Positions 1 through 10,290 are shown, counted from the stretch's first letter. The stretch: DNA of 64,000 bases from Procambarus clarkii (GCF_040958095.1 NC_091152.1:18136796-18200795), one strand, 5' to 3'. Numbers and translations are program-made. The notes: generated from the letters alone by a model not told the origin.

Positions 1-695
1 TATGGAACCCAAAGGTGTACCATTGTCAACACGCTGTCTACAAATACAAGTTAAGTGTCTATCCGAAACCCGTTTATCATTCATTTATGGCCATTAATGT
101 CAGGATATAGGGTTAGCCGGTTAGAACGCGAAATCGCCTCATACTAAAGGTAATTAAGCCAGGTCTTTAATGTTCCATGTACTGTATAGTGTTTTCTCTG
201 ATATAGCTTGTCATATATAGGATTCTGGCTTCACAGCTAGCGCACTTTTGACAGGTCAAGACGAGGATGCAAGATTATGTGCACCAGTTACTGGGTGATA
301 TGGAAGCTACCTCAAAGAGGATAATTTGGTGTCTACACCCTAGTTATACCTGGTGGACTAACCTGCTGTACTATAAGATAAGGAACCTCTTCAATGTATG
401 TAGTTACTGTAGTTTGATTGGCTGCATACATATAAATATAAACCCCCCTAATGTGTAGAGGATCGATTTGTGAGATTAAGAGATTATTGCAGAAATACAG
501 TCCACTTATCATTATACAAATTGCTATCGAAGTATATAAATTAACGTAAATATAAATTCATATAAATTAAATAAATATAAATCTCACAGGTCGGTTCCCA
601 CAGTCTCCTCGCGATATTCATCATAAAGTTTAATGCTACAGCTTTCAGGTCTTTGTGACTTTGTTAGGTCAGTAAGATGTTCATGAAATATTTGT
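1..695. other. unassigned AT-rich sequence
   Basis: I see no coding exon, RNA gene or tandem repeat that I can support here. Short open frames lack splice context or recognisable motifs. Confidence 0.5.
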
Positions 696-1055
696 TTAAG
701 TATTCTCTGTCACTGCTAATGAAACACCCACATTAATTTTTACTACTTGTCTGCTACAGGCTGCCTTAGCAAGCATGTCAACAGTGTCATGCCTTGAGAT
801 GCCAACATGTGATGGTATCCATAAGAATTTAATTTCATTTTTTTTTTCTTTAGCAGCTAAAACATTTATTCGAATACCACTGACTATTTTCTGGGTGTTA
901 CTACTATGTGCGTTCAATGCCAGGAGTGCACTCTGCGAGTCACAGTATATAAGTCCACTGCCTTTGTCTTTTAAAAATTCAGTGGCAAGGTATATGCCTG
1001 CAAGTTCGGTTTGAGTTGTACTGATCCAATCAGTTGTACTGCACGAATAACACAA
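696..1055 (-). pseudogene. LINE RNase H-like domain fragment
   Basis: The translated minus strand resembles the RNase H domain carried by some non-LTR retrotransposons. It has a TELAGIYLA segment (the Glu-containing helix), a YCDSQSALLAL segment (the internal Asp) and FLWIPSHVGI followed by a D-x-LAKAA ending. These match the ordered motifs of jockey/I-type RNase H. The first catalytic Asp strand is missing and no RT of the same frame is attached, so this is a fragment. A different LINE fragment of opposite orientation starts about 50 bases downstream. Confidence 0.65.
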
Positions 1056-1099
1056 GAGAGTACCTGGAGGACAGAAAACAGGTTAGCAATCAGAGATGA

Positions 1100-1950
1100 G
1101 GGTTTAAGTTGAAGATATCAAGAAGATTTCCCCCAAGGATCAGTACTGGAACCCAAGTGTTCACTATCAATGTGAACGACCAACCCGAGGGAGTGAGCTC
1201 CTCCTTGTCAATGTTTGCAGACGATGCAAATCTGATGAAGAACATAACTACTAAGGAGGACTGCAGATGGTTACAGGATGACCTTAACAAATCCAGGAGT
1301 GGACAAACAAGTGGTTTCTAGAATTCAATCCCAACAAATGCAAGGTAATGAAGATGGGATAATGAGAAAGGAGACCAGAAGGTTTTTACACCAAAAAGGA
1401 AAGGCAACTACAGGAGTTGGAGAGAAAGAGACTTTGGAATGAAAATAATACCAACAGTGTCACCAGAGTAACACACAAACAGGATGTCATCAGCAGCATG
1501 CTAGACGCTGCCAAATGTTAGAACGTCGTTTATAAACCTAAACCAGGACTCTTTCAAGGCAATTTACACAACTTTTCTTAAACAATACCGGAATATTCAA
1601 CACTAGCCTGGAATCTACACTTTGTAAAGTTTAAAACTTGTATTGAAAAAGTACAAAGATTTGCAAGACAATTATTGGCAGATCTAAGATGGCTGAGCTG
1701 CGAGAATGACTTAACGGAACTAAAGCTCACAACCTTGGAGGAGAGAGGAACGTGACCTTGAAACACATGGGGACAAGATACTTATTGGACTTGAGAACGT
1801 AGAACGAGAGGACATAAGTGGAACGTACTGAAAGAAGTTGTGGAAGCCACCTCCATCCACAACCTTAAGGCCAAACTCGACAAAGAATTCGAACATCAGA
1901 ACAGTTCAAATATATGAGAACAGGCACAACAAGGGTACTGGTCGAGGCAT
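1100..1950 (+). pseudogene. degraded CR1/L2-like LINE reverse transcriptase
   Basis: A broken copy of the LINE family seen intact at 44439-45413 on the other strand. The frame at 1109-1321 holds the palm segment SMFADDANLM, the catalytic FADD box, followed by a LQDDLNK-like stretch. Further fragments in shifted frames follow: an RRPEGFYT-like segment near 1375 and a thumb-like segment matching YEERL..L..LE..R near 1690-1755. Several frameshifts and stops separate them, so no protein is expected. The piece near 1370-1410 is useful because it preserves the ancestral form of the sequence that became the 22-bp array at 14759-16814. Confidence 0.75.
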
Positions 1951-2351
1951 AAAGTTAGTCCTGACCTCCCTGTCACCAACACTCCCGCCATACAACACAC
2001 CACAAACTGCCACGTTTGGTCATGGACAACTGATGACCAGATTTTCAATAATCGAGTAAATGGTGATGAAACGTTTATTTCTTATGGTAACAAGGGCTTG
2101 ACCCCTGGCGCCCTGCTGGGTCTCCCTGGAGTTCTCTGGCACACCCTTCCCACCCCCTTTATCTCTTCCACCCCCTCCTGTTCCTCCTCCTCCCTCCCAG
2201 CGTCATGACTCATGGACCACTATTGTTATGAAACGCGTCCTTGGCTGCACAGTTTACTGGCTGGAGTCCAAAGCTCGCTTCCCGTCTCCCTAATCTTCGG
2301 GAACAGATCTGGACCGTTTGTCACACCTGCAGCCACACTAATTCTTACCCA
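1951..2351. other. unassigned sequence
   Basis: No supportable gene or repeat. A pyrimidine-rich stretch lies at about 2150-2200. Confidence 0.4.
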
Positions 2352-2614
2352 CTGGGGACGGTCCTGGACGTCACCGTCTAGGGGGGACCTCCACCTGGGG
2401 ACGGTTCTGTACGTCACCGTCTAGGGGGGACCTACACCTGGGGACGGTCCTGGACGTCACCGTCTAGGGGGGACCTCCACCTGGGACGGTCCTGGACGTC
2501 ACCGTCTAGGGGGGACCTCCACCTGGGACAACCCTGGACGTCACCGTCTAGGGGGACCTACACCTGGGGACGGTCCTGGACGTCACCGTCTAGGGGGATC
2601 TCCACCTGGGGACC
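2352..2614. repeat. ~44-bp minisatellite, about 6 copies
   Basis: Direct tandem copies containing CTGGGGACGGTCCTGGACG followed by TCACCGTCTAGGGGGGACCT. Copies vary in G-run length (CTGGGGAC or CTGGGAC) and by single substitutions (TCCAC or TACAC). Confidence 0.9.
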
Positions 2615-3149
2615 TGCAAGTTACAATAGGAAATACCTGAGCGCAGAGTCACGGGTATATGGAGAGAGACCCAACCTGAGAGTGGCAGTAATGCCTTGTT
2701 GCAGGCTCCCGTCAGGATGTATAATGTAAGTGTGTATAAACAATATACACACTTCAGTAATCAGAGTGAGGAACACAGACTATCACGCTAGGAAACCTTC
2801 CCATATCCTGGGATAGTTCCACGTGATTAAATCCTCTTTCTCTACTGTCGTTTTCCCAAGCCTAATTAATTAAGAATATTATGTAATTAAGAATATTAAT
2901 GCCTTGGTTATGGAAGATATTTGTGTGTGTATAGTCTGGGAAGTTTTAGTTGGAACGTCTAATGGTAGCTCACGAAGGGCTCCACAGGTCCCCAGGAGCA
3001 TTAATGGTCACTCTAGAGGAGACTTGTGCATGGGAATGATGCAATGCTTTGCAATTTTGGGGCTTTAGAGAGCAATAAGAAGATTGTTGAATTACTGCAG
3101 CGTCCCTGAATGTGGTGTAAGGGTTCATGAAGAGTCTGGCAGTGCAAGA
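2615..3149. other. unassigned sequence
   Basis: Non-repetitive at the scale I can read. It holds a small TAATTAAGAATATTA direct duplication near 2865-2900 and no supportable gene. Confidence 0.4.
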
Positions 3150-3250
3150 GACGTCCCTCAGCAGAGATATACCAGTGGACGTCCCTCAGCAGAGATATAT
3201 ACCAGTGGACGTCCCTCAGCAGAGATATATACCAGTGGACGTCACTCAGA
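3150..3250. repeat. ~30-bp tandem repeat, 3-4 copies
   Basis: Repeats of GACGTCCCTCAGCAGAGATA followed by TATACCAGTG. The last copy degenerates after GACGTCACTCAG. Confidence 0.9.
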
Positions 3251-3481
3251 GTCTACTGAGTGGACACTCAGGTCCTGAGTGTCGAGTGAGCAAAAATAAC
3301 GCTGCACGTCGGAGTGGTATTTTTGTTAACAACAATAATATAAGGGCAAGAGTTTTGCTTGACAAAAATAACGATGAGAGCTCATGACGTGATTCATCAC
3401 CAACAACAGAATGTTGTCAGTGTTCTGTTAAAAAGGATTTTAATACCCGTGTATATATTTTATAATATTTAGCTGAAGTGT

Positions 3482-3483
<2 letters not shown>

Positions 3484-3528
<45 letters not shown>
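3484..3528. repeat. (TA)n microsatellite
   Basis: An uninterrupted run of about 22 TA dinucleotides. Confidence 0.97.
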
Positions 3529-3530
<2 letters not shown>

Positions 3531-3593
3531 CTGCCTTCAAGTAGGCTATCGTGTCATGTCGTGCCCTTCATGTGGTGAGGGGCACTACCTTTG

Positions 3594-3718
3594 TGCCCCC
3601 TCGCCCCCTTACACCGCCCCCCTCGCCCCCTTACACCGCCCCCCTCGCCCCCTTACACCGCCCCCCTCACCCCCTTACACCGCCCCCCTCACCCCCTTAC
3701 ACCGTCCCCCTCGCCCCC
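3594..3718. repeat. 24-bp C-rich minisatellite, ~5 copies
   Basis: Copies of CCCTCGCCCCCTTACACCGC plus four further C-rich bases. Some copies have CACCCCC in place of CGCCCCC. It runs directly into the next array. Confidence 0.9.
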
Positions 3719-4666
3719 CTCAGACCGTCCTGGTCTGCCGTAGTCAACCCTCAGACCGTCCTGGTCTGCCGTAGTCAACCCTCAGACCGTCCTGGTCTGC
3801 CGTAGTCAACCCTCAGACCGTCCTGGTCTGCCGTAGTCAACCCTCAGACCGTCCTGGTCTGCCGTAGTCAACCCTCAGACCGTCCTGGTCTGCCGTAGTC
3901 AACCCTCAGACCGTCCTGGTCTGCCGTAGTCAACCCTCAGACCGTCCTGGTCTGCCGTAGTCAACCCTCAGACCGTCCTGGTCTGCCGTAGTCAACCCTC
4001 AGACCGTCCTGGTCTGCCGTAGTCAACCCTCAGACCGTCCTGGTCTGCCGTAGTCAACCCTCAGACCGTCCTGGTCTGCCGTAGTCAACCCTCAGACCGT
4101 CCTGGTCTGCCGTAGTCAACCCTCAGACCGTCCTGGTCTGCCGTAGTCAACCCTCAGACCGTCCTGGTCTGCCGTAGTCAACCCTCAGACCGTCCTGGTC
4201 TGCCGTAGTCAACCCTCAGACCGTCCTGGTCTGCCGTAGTCAACCCTCAGACCGTCCTGGTCTGCCGTAGTCAACCTTCAGACCGTCCTGGTCTGCCGTA
4301 GTCAACCCTCAGACCGTCCTGGTCTGCCGTAGTCAACCCTCAGACCGTCCTGGTCTGCCGTAGTCAACCCTCAGACCGTCCTGGTCTGCCGTAGTCAACC
4401 CTCAGACCGTCCTGGTCTGCCGTAGTCAACCCTCAGACCGTCCTGGTCTGCCGTAGTCAACCCTCAGACCGTCCTGGTCTGCCGTAGTCAACCTTCAGAC
4501 CGTCCTGGTCTGCCGTAGTCAACCCTCAGACCGTCCTGGTCTGCCGTAGTCAACCCTCAGACCGTCCTGGTCTGCCGTAGTCAACCCTCAGACCGTCCTG
4601 GTCTGCCGTAGTCAACCCTCAGACCGTCCTGGTCTGCCGTAGTCAACCCTCAGACCGTCCTGGTCT
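3718..4666. repeat. 31-bp minisatellite, ~30 highly uniform copies
   Basis: Head-to-tail 31-bp units. Each contains the inverted repeat CAGACCGTCCTGGTCTG (stem CAGACC/GGTCTG, 5-base loop) followed by CCGTAGTCAACCCT. The only changes I noticed are single CCCT to CCTT changes near 4276 and 4492, and a truncated last unit. There are no spacers, so it is not a CRISPR array. Confidence 0.97.
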
Positions 4667-4977
4667 CCTACAACCAACTCTACTGATAAGGGTCCTGGAC
4701 AAACCCTTATCAAGAAGGGCCCGTGAGGCTTTTCATCTTGTATAATTCTGAATGTTGGTGATAAGTTAGCTGTGTGGGGTGGGAAATATTTTGAGCCGCG
4801 TTGTGATAAGAACAAGAACGTTGTGATAAGAACCTTCGCAAGTTGTGCATCTTACTGAGAGCTGAGACGACGTTAGTGATTCATATATGATGTGGTTGGG
4901 TCGGACACACGTCCTCTGGCGGCTGACTAGGAGCTGGTGGTGCAGGTCAGGAAGTGTAGGGCACGCCTGAGGTCTGT
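4667..4977. other. unassigned spacer between arrays
   Basis: About 310 bases without a supportable gene. It contains a short duplicated GTTGTGATAAGAAC near 4800-4830. Confidence 0.5.
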
Positions 4978-4978
4978 C

Positions 4979-6517
4979 CCGCCTTGTGGCCCCCGTGTCC
5001 TGCCCTACCTTGTGGCCCCCGTGTCCTGCCCTGCCTACTGGCCCCCGTGTCCTGCCCTGCCTACTGGCCCCCGTGTCCTGCCCTGCCTTGTGGCCCCCGT
5101 GTCCTGCCCTGTCTTGTGGCCCCCGTGTCCTGCCCTGCCTTGTGGCCCCCGTGTCCTGCCCTGCCTACTGGCCCCCGTGTCCTGCCCTGCCTTGTGGCCC
5201 CCCGTGTCCTGCCCTGTCTTGTGGCCCCCCGTGTCCTGCCCTGCCTTGTGGCCCCCCGTGTCCTGCCCTGCCTTGTGGCCCCCGTGTCCTGCCCTGCCTT
5301 GTGGCCCCCCGTGTCCTGCCTTGCCTTGTGGCCCCCCGTGTCCTGCCTTGCCTTGTGGCCCCCCGTGTCCTGCCCTGCCTTGTGGCCCCCCGTGTCCTGC
5401 CCTGCCTTGTGGCCCCCGTGTGCTGCCCTGCCTTGTGGCCCCCGTGTCCTGCCTTGCCTTGTGGCCCCCGTGTCCTGCCCTGCCTTGTGGCCCCCCGTGT
5501 CCTGCCTTGCCTTGTGGCCCCCCGTGTCCTGCCCTGCCTTGTGGCCCCCCGTGTCCTGCCTTGCCTTGTGGCCCCCGTGTCCTGCCTTGCCTTGTGGCCC
5601 CCGTGTCCTGCCCTGCCTACTGGCCCCCGTGTCCTGCCCTGCCTACTGGCCCCCGTGTCCTGCCCTGCCTTGTGGCCCCCGTGTCCTGCCCTGCCTTGTG
5701 GCCCCCGTGTCCTGCCCTGTCTTGTGGCCCCCGTGTCCTGCCCTGCCTTGTGGCCCCCGTGTCCTGCCCTGCCTACTGGCCCCCGTGTCCTGCCCTGCCT
5801 TGTGGCCCCCCGTGTCCTGCCCTGTCTTGTGGCCCCCCGTGTCCTGCCCTGCCTTGTGGCCCCCCGTGTCCTGCCCTGCCTTGTGGCCCCCCGTGTCCTG
5901 CCCTGCCTTGTGGCCCCCGTGTCCTGCCCTGCCTTGTGGCCCCCGTGTCCTGCCCTGCCTACTGGCCCCCGTGTCCTGCCCTGCCTTGTGGCTCCCGTGT
6001 CCTGCCCTGCCTTGTGGCCCCCCGTGTCCTGCCCTGCCTTGTGGCCCCCCGTGTCCTGCCCTGCCTTGTGGCCCCCCGTGTCCTGCCCTGCCTTGTGGCC
6101 CCCGTGTCCTGCCCTGCCTTGTGGCCCCCGTGTCCTGCCCTGCCTCGTGGCCCCCGTGTCCTGCCCTGCCTTGTGGCCCCCGTGTCCTGCCTTGCCTTGT
6201 GGCCCCCGTGTCCTGCCCTGCCTTGTGGCCCCCGTGTCCTGCCCTGCCTCGTGGCCCCCGTGTCCTGCCCTGCCTTGTGGCCCCCGTGTCCTGCCCTGCC
6301 TTGTGGCCCCCGTGTCCTGCCTTGCCTTGTGGCCCCCCCGTGTCCTGCCCTGCCTTGTGGCCCCCCGTGTCCTGCCCTGCCTTTTGGCCCCCGTGTCCTG
6401 CCTTGCCTTGTGGCCCCCGTGTCCTGTCCTGCCTTGTGGCCCCCGTGTCCTGCCCTGCCTTGTGGCCCCCGTGTCCTGCCCTGCCTACTGGCCCCCGTGT
6501 CCTGTCCTGCCTTGTGG
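4979..6517. repeat. 26/27-bp GC-rich minisatellite, ~59 copies
   Basis: Units built on CCTTGTGGCCCCCGTGTCCT followed by GCCCTG. Variants are CTAC for CTTG, TTGCC for CTGCC, GTCTTG for GCCTTG, and an extra C (CCCCCC) that makes the unit 27 bp. These C insertions shift the frame. Long frames stay open on both strands only because the unit lacks stops, so I treat them as non-coding. The array abuts the truncated viral protease-like fragment to its right. Confidence 0.97.
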
Positions 6518-6781
6518 TCGCCCATAATACTCTAGTATAACAGTTTTGCATCGATATTTAATATCGTCAACATAGAATGTTAACCAATGCCCCATTTTAT
6601 TACTCGAGCCCGAGTCCAGGGTATATATTACGAACACCACTGGACGTCTATGCACCCTTTTCAAAATTTTCATCTCGTCATTAGCTAGGAAACATCCTAG
6701 ATTAGCCACCTTCCCACCTAAATTACTCCTAATAGCCTCATTTATTTCCAAACTGTTCATATCTATCCTCTTGTTTCGCAA
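6518..6781 (-). pseudogene. truncated adenain-like cysteine protease fragment of viral/Polinton type
   Basis: A minus-strand frame begins at an ATG at 6781, overlapping the end of the capsid-like frame (stop at 6763). It contains PVVFVIYTLDSGSSN followed shortly by GHWLTFYVDD. A strand, then a Ser/Asp-rich loop, then G-H-W-aromatic is the signature around the catalytic His of adenovirus-type (C5/Ulp1 fold) proteases encoded by Polintons and related viruses. The catalytic Cys half is absent because the reading frame runs into the 26-bp minisatellite. Position next to a capsid gene supports the call. Family assignment is inference from short motifs. Confidence 0.5.
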
Positions 6782-7524
6782 ATAACTCGACGCTCAGCGT
6801 AAGTGCTGATCACGCCCGTCGTGGGTCCATAAACCAGTATAACTTTATTTCTGTCCACTCTTTGTTTAAATTCCAAAGCGATCCTTGGACTACCGCTCTT
6901 TTCAAGCGGAATGGTGTCGTCTGTATCCTCTGGTTGTAAATTAAAGGCGAGTATTGTTCCACTATCTACATATGTATCATAAGTCGTTACGTTATCAAAG
7001 CCTAAGACCTGTAATGCGGTATAATCTAATTTGGCACAGTTATGGGGGAAGTCACACCCGATATTAATAATAATATTAGTACTGTTCTGAAATATTAATA
7101 CCTTACTCAACCCACAGTTTTCTAAATAAAGAGGGTTGCGTTTATACGCTCCCGACACAGCCTCCATATCAAGAGTAACCATTGATAGTGGTACTGGTAT
7201 AACTGTGCCCCGAGGTTGGTCTAAAGTTATCAGACGCTGGCCTGTACCTAGAATATAAGTCTTATATAAAGTTTTATTGAAAGTATACATGGTAGGGGAA
7301 CTATTCTGCACCATAGCTTTATTAATGGCTGTTAACCCTTCTGGATAGGGTATTACCCGATCTATCCATAGTCGAGCGGTGTTAATATTATATTTAAAAG
7401 TGGCTTGTTCATTATTGCTGAGTACAACCCATTTATCAGGTTGCAGTTGAAGCCTCACTCTGATGTCTACATTGTCAAGAACATATTCACTAACAGACAT
7501 AACACCCGCATTAGTTTGAAGCAT
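6763..7524 (-). pseudogene. major capsid-like protein of Polinton/Maverick type, C-terminal part
   Basis: An uninterrupted minus-strand frame of about 250 codons. Segments resemble the C-terminal jelly-roll region of Polinton/Maverick capsid proteins, which are often annotated in animals as F54H12.2-like. These are GAYKRNPLYLENC, a long beta-rich middle, then TILAFNLQPED, followed by GSPRIALEFK and a final V-I-L-V-Y strand before an acidic/aromatic end. The N-terminal part lies upstream in other frames (7467-7652 and 7670-7960), so frame is lost near 7520 and again near 7650-7670. The host cannot make a full capsid protein from this copy. An alternative is a capsid of another endogenised large DNA virus. 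Confidence 0.6.
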
Positions 7525-7652
7525 GTATTCACACTATCTGCTTGCACAGCCGTCATTTTCTGTTCTGCCTTTGCATTAGTGAAATATCCTGCTTCTATTT
7601 TGCTGGGATCAACTCCATTAAAAAAATCGCGATAGTTTATCATACCGCCCAA
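7467..7652 (-). pseudogene. major capsid-like protein, middle fragment
   Basis: A short minus-strand frame containing NYRDFFNGVDPSKIEAGYFT. It would sit between the N-terminal piece (7670-7960) and the long C-terminal piece (6763-7524), and overlaps the latter in a different frame. I read it as coding sequence of the same capsid-like gene separated by frameshifts. Homology of this piece alone is weak; the call depends on its position. Confidence 0.45.
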
Positions 7653-7669
7653 CCTTACATCCAGACATT

Positions 7670-7960
7670 TTAGTTAGCAGCTTTGTATGACCAGAATGAG
7701 AATAAAGAACTTGTTTCCACTACTGTTTTGTTAAAATACACAATAGCCGATTTAAATAGCGTGTGTGACAAACCGTTCACTACCGAGACATTTTTGGTAT
7801 CGACTATTGCAGTTGTTCCATCTTCAGTCAAATCTATATTCGACTCCAAAGCAATAGATGATAAGTCCACCAGCTGACCGTTCACATCCTTTATGATAAC
7901 TTCCAGATAAGTGTCTGTAAACTTATTATGCACCCCTGAATTCACAGGCAATATCCCCAC
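7670..7960 (-). pseudogene. major capsid-like protein, N-terminal fragment
   Basis: A minus-strand frame of about 96 codons. It contains DTYLEVIIKDVNGQLVDL and then GLSHTLFKSAIVYFNKTVVE. This order, a strand-rich segment then a hydrophobic stretch then an I-V-Y-F-N/V-E core, matches the first jelly roll of Polinton capsid proteins. It stops at 7670, before the middle fragment. No clear start region is visible upstream because a foldback element lies at 8215-8585. Confidence 0.5.
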
Positions 7961-8208
7961 TGTTTGTCTGCTTGCAATAGTCTATTCCACTTATCACGGA
8001 GAAAATACTTTAGGAAAAGCCTCACTAACCGCAGCTGTATAGTGATATAATGGCACCTGTAGCCCCTAGAGCATTATACTCAGACAACTTCTCCCTTTAA
8101 ACCTTACTAGATGACTGAGAAGAATTTGACATGTCAATATATTTCCTTTTAGTAAATCGTTGGATATTTACTAATTTTTTGTTTGTTTTTCTGCACTCTT
8201 CCTCCCAT
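7961..8208. other. unassigned AT-rich flank of viral block
   Basis: No supportable frame. It separates the capsid-like pseudogene from the first foldback element. Confidence 0.4.
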
Positions 8209-8214
8209 AATTTG

Positions 8215-8585
8215 CAACCCGTTCTCGCAAATTTAATAAGTCAATATTGACTTATTAAATATGTGCATAGGTGACATACTTAACATAATAGATACCCTTA
8301 AAAAGATTCATAGAAAACACCGACCTTACCTAACCTTGTTAGTATGTTAAGATAAGCATCTTATTGCTTCATAATTACAATTATTACCTAACCTATAATA
8401 GGTATAGGTTAGGTAATAATTGTAATTACGAAGCAATAAGATGCTTATCTTAAGATACTAACAAGGTTAGGTAAGGTCGGTGTTTTCTATGAATCTTTTT
8501 AAGGGTATCTATTATGTTTAGTATATCACCTATGCACGTAGTTAATAAGTCAATATTGACTTTACGAATTTGCGAGAACGGGTTG
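8215..8585. mobile_element. 371-bp foldback (near-palindromic) element, copy 1
   Basis: Nearly the entire element is an inverted repeat centred near 8400. It starts CAACCCGTTCTCGCA and ends TGCGAGAACGGGTTG. It is flanked by a direct AATTTG at 8209-8214 and 8586-8591, a likely target-site duplication. Each arm contains the small palindrome AATAAGTCAATATTGACTTA near its outer end and GTTAGGTAAGGTCGG further in. There is no coding capacity. It is consistent with a MITE or foldback DNA transposon of unknown superfamily. Confidence 0.9.
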
Positions 8586-8971
8586 AATTTGTCTGCCCAC
8601 TCCTTTCAATGATTCTACCCCTCGCTTCTTAAATGATTGTTTGAAAGTTTGGCTGTCATTATTTATATCGTGTAGGACGTCCTGACCCAAGCAGTGTGTG
8701 CAGGGGCCAATGTTCTCATTATGAAGGGAGCGGGGCGTCGTGCTATCTCGCTTAAAACACTTATTATTCCGCCACAGCGGGGTATATCGTCTTCCACTAT
8801 TGAAAATCCGTATATCACCAACTCCTCCACCTCCGCTAGGAGGGCATACCAGTAACAATAATTCCTCAACCCAGGGAGGAATGAAGTTGACACGCATTGC
8901 ACAGCTTGTTGCAGAGGAATGAGGAGCACTTCAAGTTCAAGTATGTTTATTGAGATAAGCAAAAAATACAT
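8586..8971 (-). pseudogene. unidentified ORF in the viral block
   Basis: Open minus-strand frames of about 100 codons. The best candidate (8562-8897) has a Gly-rich CPPSGGGGVGDIRIFNSGRR segment and ends in a basic stretch, DSQTFKQSFKKRGVESLKGV. A short basic protein next to a capsid gene recalls the minor capsid (penton or pVI-like) genes of Polintons. The similarity is compositional only, and I do not claim a family. The tail of this frame enters the foldback element, so the original end is lost. Confidence 0.3.
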
Positions 8972-9025
8972 CTCAAAGGGATAGAGTAGCTTAGGCTACT
9001 TCAACCCGCCTATGAGGAGCACTCA

Positions 9026-9276
9026 TTACGTGTGAGGTATTATATACCTCCTGCTACAGGATGCACATGAAAGACCGCTGTTGCTTTTATCACTTCCGTT
9101 TAGAGAGATTGCATCCAAAATATTTACGGATTGGTTTCCATAACTGATAGGTGTAATCTTGTCACAATATATGCAGAGAATATCTACCCCTCTTCTAGAC
9201 ATTGGAGGGAAGAGAGCGGTATTAACCACACTCGATGTGTTTACAGATATGTCAGTCGCTATTGGGAACTATGCCT
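9026..9276 (-). pseudogene. unidentified ORF fragment in the viral block
   Basis: Minus-strand frame with LNGSDKSNSGLSCASCSRR near its C-terminal end and ALFPPMSRRGVDILCIYCD further upstream. No family is recognised. It lies immediately beside the second foldback element, whose insertion probably split it from the frame at 9653-9993. Confidence 0.3.
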
Positions 9277-9283
9277 TACACTT

Positions 9284-9652
9284 CAACCCGTTCTCGCACT
9301 TTCTTAGTCAATATTGACTTATTAAATACGTGCATATGTGACATACTAAACATACTAGTTTACCTTGAAAAGCTTCATAGAAAACACCGACCTTACCTAA
9401 CCTTCTTAGTATGTTAAGATAAGCATCTTATTGCTTCTTAATTACAATTATTACTTAACCTATTATAGGTATAGGTTAAGTAATAATTGTAATTACGAAG
9501 CAATAAGATGCTTATCTTAACATACTAAGAAGGTTAGGTAAGGTCGGTGTTTTCTATGAAGCTTTTCAAGGTAAACTAGTATGTTTAGTATGTCACATAT
9601 GCACGTATTTAATAAGTCAATATTGACTGTAAGAAAGTGCGAGAACGGGTTG
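9284..9652. mobile_element. 369-bp foldback (near-palindromic) element, copy 2
   Basis: Same family as the element at 8215-8585: CAACCCGTTCTCGCA at one end, TGCGAGAACGGGTTG at the other, centred near 9468. The flanking duplication TACACTT (9277-9283 and 9653-9659) is 7 bp against 6 bp for the first copy. The inner arm includes AGGTTAGGTAAGGTCGGTG in both copies. The two copies differ at scattered sites, so they are separate insertions or an old duplication. Confidence 0.9.
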
Positions 9653-9993
9653 TACACTTTCCCAAGTGCGCTCCCAAATAATAATGCAACTCTGCTGTAT
9701 ACGTTTCTATATCCGCCCTCAGTGCTCATATTATCCTCGCTAATCAACGTATTTATATTGTTTCGAATAGATGATGAATCATACTTAATAAAGGTTAATT
9801 CCCATACCATGGGAATTCCGGGGAATTGTACCCAGATACAGCTGGAGAAGCCTTCTGTTTTGTTTATAATAACGGAGCTCTCCTCCCTCCCGCTCAGGAT
9901 TTTCCGAAAATACAGTTCCGCTTTGAATATTGACAATAGAAGAGAGCCTTTAAGTTTATGGTTTGTTTCATTAAGTTTAAGCATAGAAAACAC
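9653..9993 (-). pseudogene. unidentified ORF in the viral block, N-terminal part
   Basis: A minus-strand frame from an ATG at 9993. It contains GFSSCIWVQFPGIPMVWEL and later GGYRNVYSRVALLFGSALG. Without the foldback insertion the frame may continue toward 9229. I do not recognise the family. Position and strand match the capsid and protease pieces, so it is probably another structural gene of the same integrated element. Confidence 0.35.
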
Positions 9994-10136
9994 TTTTCTA
10001 TCAATTCTAATGCTTAAACTTTTGTTTAAAGGATATGTGTGTGTTGCATTGATGACGTCACAGATATCCCATTTTCTGTAATTCCTTTACTGTCTAACTA
10101 AAGTAAATTAACAATCCGTCGTGTCGTGCCCTACAG

Positions 10137-10290
10137 ACGACCAGCGTGGCTGACGGTGATGGTGGGAGTGTCAGGGATGGTGTGCTTGATGATGCTCAGC
10201 CGGAGCACCACCCTGGCGCCGCCCCTCAGGCCCAGTCCCCCAGGGGCCAGGGTGGTGCTGGCCGCCGCCCCGCCCGCCCGCCTCCACCAG
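10137..10290 (+). CDS. sulfotransferase exon: membrane anchor
   Basis: Acceptor CCCTACAG, donor CACCAG/GTCAGT. The exon starts with one base of a split codon and encodes [20 protein letters not shown], then a Pro/Ala-rich stretch. Arg-Arg followed by a hydrophobic run is a typical type II signal anchor. In-frame ATG codons exist inside (first at 10159), but starting there would lose the basic flank, so a start in an upstream exon is more likely. Confidence 0.8.

Noticed and set aside
3718..4666. Possible CRISPR array
   Set aside because: Repeats are directly contiguous without spacers, and the sequence is eukaryotic.
4937..6551. Long overlapping open frames on both strands (up to 532 codons)
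   Set aside because: They come from a 26/27-bp minisatellite lacking stops. All frames are open, single-base C insertions shift the frame between units, and no start or splice context exists.
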